NCBI RefSeq assembly: GCF_029937575.1
Contig: NZ_JAPYPS010000035.1
Coordinates: 1 to 38,062, forward strand
Direction of reading: 5' to 3'
DNA: 38,062 nt
Source of the DNA: Nocardioides sp.
GTDB taxonomy: Bacteria > Actinomycetota > Actinomycetes > Propionibacteriales > Nocardioidaceae
The position numbers and the translations under genes were made by a program. The notes below the pieces were generated by a model that was not told where the DNA came from, searched no databases, and was given only the letters and a program-made list of their open reading frames with translations. This document shows positions 31,845 to 38,062 of this stretch, in pieces (position 1 is the stretch's first letter; each line of letters starts with the position of its first letter).

Positions 31845-34800
31845 CTCAGCACGAGCACCAGGTCGCCGCCGTCGACCGGCTGCGTCTTGCGCACGGCGAG
31901 GCGCTGGACGGTGCCGGCCACCTGGGCGGTGATGGAGGCCTCCATCTTCATCGCCTCGATCGTGGCGACGGTCTGGCCGGCCTCGACCGTGTCGCCCTCG
32001 GCGACCACGACGGTGACCGCACCCTGGTAGGGCGCCGCGACGTGACCGGAGTCGGACGGGTCGGCCTTCTCGGCGGTCTGGACGTCGGAGGCGATCGAGG
32101 TGTCGCGCACGCTCACGGGGCGCATCTGGCCGTTGATCAGGGCCAGCACGGTGCGGTAGCCGCGCTCGTCGGCCTGGCTGATCGACTGCACGCCGAGGAT
32201 CAGGGTGACGCCCTCCTCGAGGGTCACCTCGTGCTCCTCACCCTGGCGCAGGCCGTAGAGATAGTCGAGCGTCGGCAGCACCGAGATGTCGCCGTACTTC
32301 TCCCGGGCCTCGAGGAAGTCCTTGGTGGGTCCGGGGAAGAGCAGCTGGTTGAGCGTACGACGCCTGCTCGGCGATCCTCCGGCGAGACCGGCGGCCGCGT
32401 CGTCGGTGAGCGACTCGGCCGGCGCGGTCCAGCTGCGGCCCTTCAACGCCTTGCTCCGGAACGGCTCCGGCCACCCGCCGGGCGGGTCGCCGAGCTCGCC
32501 GTTGAGGAAGCCGATGACGGAGTCGGGGATGTCGAAGGAGGCCGGGTCCTCGGCGAACGCGGCCGGGTCGGCGCCGATGCCGACCAGGGCGAGGGCGAGG
32601 TCGCCGATCACCTTGGACGACGGCGTGACCTTCGGGATCCGGCCGAGGACGTCGTTGGCGGCGGCGTACATGTCCTCGACCTGCTCGAACTTCTCGCCGA
32701 GGCCGAGGGCGATCGCCTGCTGGCGCAGGTTGGACAGCTGGCCGCCGGGGATCTCGTGACGGTAGACCCGGCCGGTGGGGGAGGGCAGGCCCGACTCGAA
32801 GGGTGCGTAGACCCGTCGGGTCGCCTCCCAGTAGGGCTCGAGGTCGTTGATCGCCTTCAGCGACAGGCCGGTCTCCCGGTCGGAGTGGTCGGTGGCGGAG
32901 ACCAGCGCCGAGATCGGCGGCTGCGACGTCGTCCCGGCCATCGCCGCCGATGCGGCGTCCACGGCGTCGACGCCGGACTCGATGGCGGCGAGCAGCGTGG
33001 CGAGCTGGCCGCCGGGCGTGTCGTGGGTGTGCAGGTGCACGGGGAGGTCGAAGTTCTGTCGCAGTGCGGTGACCAGGGTGCGCGCGGCTGGCGCGCGGAG
33101 CAGTCCGGCCATGTCCTTGATGCACAGCACGTGGGCGCCGGCCTCGACGATCCGCTCGGCCAGCTTGAGGTAGTAGTCGAGGGTGTAGAGCTTCTCGCCC
33201 GGGCTCGAGAGGTCGCCGGTGTAGCAGAGCGCGACCTCGGCGACGGTGGTGCCGGTGGCGCGCACCGCCTCGATCGCCGGGCGCATCTGCTCGACGTCGT
33301 TGAGGGCGTCGAAGATCCGGAAGACGTCCAGCCCGGTGGCCGCCGCCTCCTCGACGAACGCCTCGGTCACCGCGGTGGGGTACGGCGTGTAGCCGACGGT
33401 GTTGCGTCCGCGCAGCAGCATCTGGAGACAGATGTTGGGCATCGCCTGACGCAGCGAGGCGAGCCGCTCCCAGGGGTCCTCGGAGAGGAAGCGCAGCGCG
33501 ACGTCGTACGTCGCCCCGCCCCAGACCTCGGCCGACCACAGCTGCGGAGTCGTGCGGGCCACGACCGGGGCGGCGGCGAGCAGGTCGCGGGTGCGCACCC
33601 GGGTGGCCAGCAGCGACTGGTGGGCGTCACGGAAGGTCGTCTCGGTGACGGCGACGTCCTTCTGGGCGCGCAGCTGGCGCGCGAACTCCTCGGGTCCGAG
33701 CTCGAGCAGTCGCTGGCGGCTGCCGTCGGGGGCCGGCACGTCGAGGTCGATCGACGGCAGCTTGGTCGTCGGGTCGATGCTCACCGGGGCCGGTCCGTGC
33801 GGTTGGTTGACGGTGACGTCGGCGAGGTAGGTCAGCAGCTTGGTGCCGCGGTCGCTCGATCCACGAGCCTGCAGCAGCTGCGGGTGGGTCTCGATGAACG
33901 ACGTGGTGACCCGACCCGCGGCGAAGTCGGGGTCGTCCAGGACGGCCTGCAGGAAGGGGATGTTGGTGGAGACCCCGCGGATCCGGAACTCCGCCACCGC
34001 ACGGCGCGCCTTCTCGACGGCCTTCTCGAACGTGCGTCCGCGGCAGGTGAGCTTGGCGAGCATCGAGTCGAAGTGCGCCGAGACCTCGGCTCCGGTGTAG
34101 ACGGTGCCGCCGTCGAGACGCACGCCGCCGCCGCCGGGGGAGCGGTACGTCGTGATCACTCCGGTGTCGGGTCGGAAGTTGTTGGCCGGGTCCTCGGTGG
34201 TGATCCGGCACTGCAGCGCGGCGCCGCGCAGCTGCACGGTGTCCTGCGAGAGCCCGAGGTCGGCGAGGGTCTCGCCGGCCGCGATCCGCATCTGGGACTG
34301 GACGAGGTCGACGTCGGTGACCTCCTCGGTCACGGTGTGCTCGACCTGGATGCGGGGGTTCATCTCGATGAAGACGTAGTTGCCGTTCGGGTCGAGCAGG
34401 AACTCGACGGTGCCGGCGTTGCGATAGCCGATCTCGGTCGCGAACCGCACGGCGTCGGCGCACATCCGGTCCCGCAGCTCGGGGTCGAGGTTGGGTGCGG
34501 GCGCGAGCTCGACGACCTTCTGGTGGCGACGCTGCACCGAGCAGTCGCGCTCGAACAGGTGGATCACGTTGCCGTGACCGTCGGCGAGGATCTGGACCTC
34601 GATGTGGCGCGGCTCGACGACGGCCTGCTCGATGAAGACGGTCGGGTCGCCGAACGCGCCCTCGCCCTCGCGCATACAGGTCTCGACGGCCTCGCGCAGG
34701 TCCTCGGGGCGCTCGACCCGGCGCATGCCGCGGCCGCCGCCGCCGGCGACCGCCTTGACGAACAGCGGGTACGGCATGCCCTCGCCGTCGCGGGCGGCCT

Positions 34801-35245
34801 CGGTCGCGGCGATCAGGGCATCGACGTCGGTGCCCGGCTCGACGGAGGCCAGCACGGGCACGCCGGCAGCCTTCGCGGCCGCGATGGCGCGGGCCTTGTT
34901 GCCGGTCAGCTCGAGGATGTCGGAGGTCGGCCCGATGAAGGTGATGCCGGCGTTCGCGCAGGCCTCGGCGAGGTCGGGGTTCTCCGAGAGGAAGCCGTAG
35001 CCGGGATAGATCGCATCGGCGCCCGCGCGCACGGCGGTGGCCACGATCCCCTCGGGGTCGAGGTAGGCGCGGACCGGGTGGCCGCGCTCGCCGATCTCGT
35101 AGGCCTCGTCGGCCTTCAGCCGGTGCTCGGACCACCGGTCCTCGTGGGGGAAGACCGCTACCGTCCGCGCGCCCACCTCGTAGGCTGCCCGGAACGCCCG
35201 GATCGCGATCTCGCCTCGGTTGGCCACCAGCACCTTGGAGAACAT
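31841..35245 (-). CDS. pyc: Pyruvate carboxylase
   Basis: A 1134-residue biotin enzyme making oxaloacetate from pyruvate, bicarbonate and ATP. Order of domains: biotin carboxylase (1-450; KVLVANRGEIAIRAFRAAYE start, ATP-grasp VAGGGGRGMRRV, FIEMNPRIQVEHTVTEEV), carboxyltransferase (about 540-810; TTFRDAHQSLLATRVRT with metal ligand Asp, YDVALRFLSEDPWERL, CIKDMAGLL, HLHTHDT), conserved PYC/OADA domain, and C-terminal biotinyl domain with biotin-accepting Lys1100 in EAMKMEA. All quotes are cores. Length is normal for a single-chain enzyme. The ATG at 35245 follows TAGGTT by 7 bases. Confidence 0.96.
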   Translation of the reverse strand: MFSKVLVANRGEIAIRAFRAAYEVGARTVAVFPHEDRWSEHRLKADEAYEIGERGHPVRAYLDPEGIVATAVRAGADAIYPGYGFLSENPDLAEACANAGITFIGPTSDILELTGNKARAIAAAKAAGVPVLASVEPGTDVDALIAATEAARDGEGMPYPLFVKAVAGGGGRGMRRVERPEDLREAVETCMREGEGAFGDPTVFIEQAVVEPRHIEVQILADGHGNVIHLFERDCSVQRRHQKVVELAPAPNLDPELRDRMCADAVRFATEIGYRNAGTVEFLLDPNGNYVFIEMNPRIQVEHTVTEEVTDVDLVQSQMRIAAGETLADLGLSQDTVQLRGAALQCRITTEDPANNFRPDTGVITTYRSPGGGGVRLDGGTVYTGAEVSAHFDSMLAKLTCRGRTFEKAVEKARRAVAEFRIRGVSTNIPFLQAVLDDPDFAAGRVTTSFIETHPQLLQARGSSDRGTKLLTYLADVTVNQPHGPAPVSIDPTTKLPSIDLDVPAPDGSRQRLLELGPEEFARQLRAQKDVAVTETTFRDAHQSLLATRVRTRDLLAAAPVVARTTPQLWSAEVWGGATYDVALRFLSEDPWERLASLRQAMPNICLQMLLRGRNTVGYTPYPTAVTEAFVEEAAATGLDVFRIFDALNDVEQMRPAIEAVRATGTTVAEVALCYTGDLSSPGEKLYTLDYYLKLAERIVEAGAHVLCIKDMAGLLRAPAARTLVTALRQNFDLPVHLHTHDTPGGQLATLLAAIESGVDAVDAASAAMAGTTSQPPISALVSATDHSDRETGLSLKAINDLEPYWEATRRVYAPFESGLPSPTGRVYRHEIPGGQLSNLRQQAIALGLGEKFEQVEDMYAAANDVLGRIPKVTPSSKVIGDLALALVGIGADPAAFAEDPASFDIPDSVIGFLNGELGDPPGGWPEPFRSKALKGRSWTAPAESLTDDAAAGLAGGSPSRRRTLNQLLFPGPTKDFLEAREKYGDISVLPTLDYLYGLRQGEEHEVTLEEGVTLILGVQSISQADERGYRTVLALINGQMRPVSVRDTSIASDVQTAEKADPSDSGHVAAPYQGAVTVVVAEGDTVEAGQTVATIEAMKMEASITAQVAGTVQRLAVRKTQPVDGGDLVLVLS

Positions 35246-35252
35246 GGCGCCC

Positions 35253-35258
35253 AACCTA
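35253..35258 (-). promoter_or_regulatory. Leaderless -10 box of pyc overlapping a stop codon
   Basis: TAGGTT on the minus strand lies 7 bases before the pyc ATG. Its first three bases are the TAG stop codon of the upstream PH-domain gene, so pyc can be transcribed separately from that operon. Confidence 0.55.
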
Positions 35259-36851
35259 GTGGGCAGGGCGTCCCACGGGTGTGTCCGTCTCACTCGTCGC
35301 CAGGAACTGCTCGGCCAGTCCCGGCAGCGCGGCGTTGGCCAGGGCGACGGCGTCGCTGACCGGGACGTCGACCAGCGTCACGGCGCCGCGTCCCCCCGCC
35401 GTGGTGGCGACGAGTGTGGTCAGCCCGAGCCGACGCTGGAACCACGTGGCACGCAGGTTCCAGCCGATGACGTCGCCGACGGCGAGTGCCTCGCGCCGGC
35501 GCGCGAGGCTGCCCGAGCGAGCCACGACGTACCCCTCGACCAGCGCGTGGCCCAGGCCGGACGCACGATCGGCCGCGACCACGCAGGCCAGGCCGAGCAG
35601 GGCGAGCGTGGGCAGCAGCGGCCACCAGGGGCCGCCGGTGAGGGAGACGACGAGGGCGAGAAGCGGCAGGACGCTGGTGGGTACGACGGCGCGCGTCCAG
35701 CGCCGCCGTCGGGCGGCGGGACCGTGGTCGCGCAGGCGCCCGGTGATCGCGTGGGTGCTCTCCACGACCTGCGACGCCACGTCGAGGACCAGTCGGTCCG
35801 GAGCCGGGGGCACCAGGCTCGCGCTTCCCGGTGCCTTGCGGTCGACGCCGGTGACGATCGCGGTGAGGTGACGCCCGCGGGCCACGCGCAGCGCGAGGCC
35901 CTCTCCCAGTGACACCCCGGCGACGCGGTCCTCGTCGAGGCTGGTCTCGCGGGTCGTGAGCAGCCCGCGCGAGACGTGCCACGACCCGTCGGAGCGGGTG
36001 AGACGGAAGCCCCAGTTGGTGACCAGGTAGCCGATCACCGAGATCGGGACGACCAGGAGCAGCAGCACGAGCACGATGCCGACGACGGCCAGCTCGGAGG
36101 GGACGGGGACCGAGCTGACGTCGACCCGCTCCCAGCTGTCCGTGATGTTGAGGAGCTGGGAGAGCCCGCCGAACACGGCCGCCGCCACGATCAGGCCGGC
36201 GCCGGTGAAGGGGGCGAAGCGCAGCCACGACGGCTCGAAGACCACCAGTGGTGGGGCCGGGGGCGCCGGGGCGTCGTCGGGGCCGAGGTCGTCCTGGCCG
36301 GTGGCCTCGCGGAGGAGCTCACGGCGCAGCTCGCGCGCTCGCTCCACGGGGAGCCCGTCGAGATCCAGGTCGCCGTCGTCGCTGCCGCCCGTCCCGGTGC
36401 CGATGCGGACCATGGTCAGGCCGAGCATCCGATGGATCAGCGTCGAGGTCAGGTCGACCGTGCGGACCCGGTCCTGCGGGGTGGACAGGACGTGACGGTT
36501 GAGCAGGCCGCGCCGCAGCTCGACGCGTCCGTCGGCGACGCGGAAGCGGGTGGTCAGGTAGCGCAGGACGCCCAGCACGATGGGGATCAGCACGCCCAGG
36601 TAGTGCAGGGGCGGGCCCCCTCCGGAGGAGCCGGCGAGGAAGAGCCCGAGCAGGACCGGCAGGAAGCGCAGCACCTCGCGGACCGGGTGGACGAGCAGCA
36701 TCCTGGGGTCGAGGCGTTGCCACTCCCGGTCGCGGGCCAGCTCAGGGGTGGGAGCGCCGTACGGGGCGTCGTACAGGCCCGGTCCGTGGGGGAAGTACGG
36801 GTTCGGCGGTGGGGGAGGTGGCGGTGGCGGTGGTGGGGTCTGCCCGCTCAC
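35256..36851 (-). CDS. PH-domain (YdbT-like) membrane protein
   Basis: A 531-residue membrane protein. It begins with an 11-residue proline run, then WQRLDPRMLLVHPVREVLRFLP. Membrane hairpins are seen at about 58-95, 212-275 and 385-430. Bacterial PH (bPH_2) segments follow each: TTRFRVADGRVELRRGLLNRHVLSTPQDR, LVTNWGFRLTRSDGSWHVSRGLLTTRETSLDEDRV and VARSGSLARRREALAVGDVI (quoted as markers, read in parts). Three such units are the layout of YdbT proteins. The GTG start overlaps the stop of the smaller PH-domain gene (GTGA), the usual YdbS/YdbT pair. Role in membrane stress or antibiotic tolerance is suggested for relatives only. Confidence 0.88.
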   Translation of the reverse strand: MSGQTPPPPPPPPPPPNPYFPHGPGLYDAPYGAPTPELARDREWQRLDPRMLLVHPVREVLRFLPVLLGLFLAGSSGGGPPLHYLGVLIPIVLGVLRYLTTRFRVADGRVELRRGLLNRHVLSTPQDRVRTVDLTSTLIHRMLGLTMVRIGTGTGGSDDGDLDLDGLPVERARELRRELLREATGQDDLGPDDAPAPPAPPLVVFEPSWLRFAPFTGAGLIVAAAVFGGLSQLLNITDSWERVDVSSVPVPSELAVVGIVLVLLLLVVPISVIGYLVTNWGFRLTRSDGSWHVSRGLLTTRETSLDEDRVAGVSLGEGLALRVARGRHLTAIVTGVDRKAPGSASLVPPAPDRLVLDVASQVVESTHAITGRLRDHGPAARRRRWTRAVVPTSVLPLLALVVSLTGGPWWPLLPTLALLGLACVVAADRASGLGHALVEGYVVARSGSLARRREALAVGDVIGWNLRATWFQRRLGLTTLVATTAGGRGAVTLVDVPVSDAVALANAALPGLAEQFLATSETDTPVGRPAH

Positions 36852-37345
36852 GTCGCGTCACCCTCGACGGCGTCGGCCTGGCGAGTCAGGTCGTCGACCA
36901 GCTGTCGCGCGACCTGGCGGTCGAGTCCGTCGATGCTGATCGCCCCGGCCGCGGAGGCAGTGGTGACGGTGACGCTGGCGAGGCCGAAGAGCCGGGAGAT
37001 CGCCCCCTCGGCGTAGTCGACGGTCTGGATCCGGCTCATCGGCGCGATACGTCGTTCCCTGGCCCACCATCCGGTCTGGGTGTAGACCGCCGTGTCGGTG
37101 GCCTCCCAGCGGTGGACGAGGTAGCGCCACTGGGGGACCACAGCCACGTACGTCACGACCACCACCGCCAGGGCGAGCACCATCCACCAGCGGACCGCGT
37201 CCATCGTCAGCGCCAGCGCTCCCGCGATCACGACGAGGACCAGACCCTCGACCCCGGCGCCGAGCTGCCACATGACTCGCGCACGTGGGCTGACCCGGTG
37301 GGCGGGGTCGCGCAGGGTGGGCGGCCCAGTCGTCGCGTCGGTCAT
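36848..37345 (-). CDS. PH-domain (YdbS-like) membrane protein
   Basis: A 165-residue protein with two membrane helices (about 29-50 and 53-72) followed by one bacterial PH domain: YLVHRWEATDTAVYTQTG, WWARERRIAPMSRIQTVDY and LFGLASVTVTTASAAGAISIDGL. The motif RIQTVDYAEGAISRLFGL is the hallmark of the YdbS family. It forms a coupled pair with the larger protein downstream. The ATG at 37345 has TAGGCT (37357-37352) 6 bases upstream, so its message may be leaderless. Confidence 0.9.
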   Translation of the reverse strand: MTDATTGPPTLRDPAHRVSPRARVMWQLGAGVEGLVLVVIAGALALTMDAVRWWMVLALAVVVVTYVAVVPQWRYLVHRWEATDTAVYTQTGWWARERRIAPMSRIQTVDYAEGAISRLFGLASVTVTTASAAGAISIDGLDRQVARQLVDDLTRQADAVEGDAT

Positions 37346-37910
37346 GATCCGAGCCTAGGTGCCCGGGGTGCTCGATCCAGGATCGAGATCGGCGGCGGCC
37401 AGGATCGAGCTCGGCAGTCTCCTCGGTGGGATCGCCCGGCGGCAGTCCGAGCGGGTGGAAGGGCGCGTCGTCGCCCCGGACCATGCCGCCCAGCCAGAGG
37501 TCGATGGCGAAGACGAGGTGGCGCAACGTCTCGACGACGGACCACTCGCCGTCGACCTGTTCGTGGCGCCGGGCCTCCGGGAGGCGCTCGGCTCGGCCGA
37601 GGGTCTCGGACCAGCTCGCGGTCACGGCGTCCCAAGCTCGGCGGTGGTCGTCGGCCGTCACGAGGCTCCGCAGGGCGACCCGCTCGGGGAAGCGCCGGTC
37701 GAGCTCGTCGCTGACGTACGACGTCACGTCGATGCCCTCGACGCGGATGCTCCCGAGCTCGCCGCCGAAGGCCCACAGGTCGACGTCGTCGAGCACCGAT
37801 CCGCGCACCCGCAGTCCGCGCAGGTCGCACTCCCGGAAGGTCGTGTGCTGATGGTCGGCGCCGACGTGGAGGTGCTCGGGCAGCTCCAGGTCCATGCCGA
37901 GGAGTCTCAC
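37342..37910 (-). pseudogene. Truncated pentapeptide/DinB-like gene
   Basis: The frame starting at GTG 37910 (or ATG 37895) encodes an N-terminal pentapeptide-like part (TTFRECDLRGLRVRGSVLDD) and then a DinB_2-type segment, VDGEWSVVETLRHLVFAIDLWLGGMV, including the expected His. Family members go on for another 70-90 residues. Here the similarity stops near 37430 after HPLGLPPGD. The frame then continues without a stop to 36858, out of frame through the PH-domain gene, which cannot be the normal ending. A different minus frame ends in TGA overlapping the next ATG, as an intact operon gene would. I read this as 3'-deleted or frameshifted, but an odd intact gene is possible. Confidence 0.5.
37371..37409. 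repeat. Inverted plus direct GGATCGAG repeats
   Basis: CTCGATCC-A-GGATCGAG (37371-37387) is a perfect 8-bp-arm inverted repeat, and AGGATCGAG recurs at 37401-37409. It lies where the DinB-like similarity ends and just upstream of the next gene, so it could be a terminator or a deletion scar. Confidence 0.5.
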
Positions 37911-38062
37911 ACATCATCAGTGCCGAGTCGGCGCCTACAGGTGTCGACGCGTTGGATGTGACCGGGGGATGAGGCCACGAATCATCCACAGCCCTGTGCA
38001 CAGCATCGTTGTCCACAACCCCCATGGTTGAGCCAGATTGACTGTCCGGCAGTGTCGGTGGT
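37911..38062. other. Right-edge intergenic region with two DnaA-box-like 9-mers
   Basis: No gene is recognised in the last 152 bases. TCATCCACA (37982-37990) and TTGTCCACA (38009-38017) lie in the same orientation, 27 bases apart; the second equals the high-GC actinobacterial DnaA box. Only two are present and no replication gene is near, so origin function is unlikely. Confidence 0.35.

Noticed and set aside
35246..35300. Riboswitch or long leader before pyc
   Set aside because: The -10 box sits 7 bases before the ATG and the space upstream is coding sequence, so there is no room for a leader.
32042..35359. A 1105-codon open frame on the plus strand, antisense to pyruvate carboxylase
   Set aside because: It mirrors the pyc reading frame and comes from GC-rich third positions; the protein is low-complexity in Val, Gly, Arg and Asp and shows no domain, while pyc is unmistakable.
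37982..38017. Replication origin from two DnaA-box-like 9-mers
   Set aside because: Only two boxes, no AT-rich unwinding element, and no dnaA, dnaN or parAB nearby.

Overview
The window looks like chromosomal DNA from a high-GC actinobacterium, most likely of the Nocardioides/Nocardioidaceae type. The signs are very high GC with GC-rich third codon positions, frequent GTG starts, many 4-base ATGA/GTGA overlaps, leaderless start codons behind TANNNT boxes, and DtxR/IdeR-type iron boxes. I see no phage, transposase, CRISPR, rRNA or tRNA gene. The taxonomic call is inference from sequence style and gene content.

Left part (1-9.3 kb): nucleoside and deoxyribose catabolism. After a short tandem-repeat patch come a MaoC-type hydratase (-), adenosine deaminase (+), a small membrane protein (+), then a minus-strand operon deoC > aldehyde dehydrogenase > short catalytically dead aldehyde-dehydrogenase-like protein > uridine-kinase-like P-loop protein. 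A PH-domain-like membrane protein (+), a large phosphohexomutase/phosphopentomutase-type enzyme (-) and a HEAT-repeat protein (+) follow. The purine nucleoside phosphorylase of the same pathway lies 16 kb away at 24.2-25.0 kb, so one set of pathway genes appears to be split by an accessory block.

Middle (9.3-23.5 kb): accessory transport. (i) A MerR regulator and an aldo/keto reductase, each preceded by a dyad in its promoter. (ii) A ROK-family repressor divergent from a three-gene XylF/G/H-like sugar ABC transporter. (iii) A seven-gene minus-strand heme-iron operon running hmuT > hmuU > hmuV > three exported HtaA-type surface proteins > heme oxygenase. Two adjacent iron boxes stand in front of hmuT. 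An uncharacterised module seems to be shared between two of the three surface proteins; this is the least-described system in the window.

Right part (23.5-38 kb): TetR regulator translationally coupled to purine nucleoside phosphorylase; a gamma-glutamylcyclotransferase-like protein (-) divergent from lpdA (+); a second flavoprotein of the NAD(P)H-quinone dehydrogenase type overlapping lpdA; a DUF305 lipoprotein (-) divergent from an exported LVIVD-repeat protein and a SpoIID/LytB-type protein (+); then a minus-strand group of a degenerate DinB-like gene, two bacterial PH-domain membrane proteins and pyruvate carboxylase.

Control layout: several genes (deoC, aldo/keto reductase, merR, ROK, purine nucleoside phosphorylase, cyclotransferase-like, lpdA, DUF305, pyc, the small PH-domain gene) have a -10-like hexamer 6-7 bases before the start codon, which suggests leaderless transcripts. 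Several convergent gene pairs end in small hairpins whose arms contain both stop codons.
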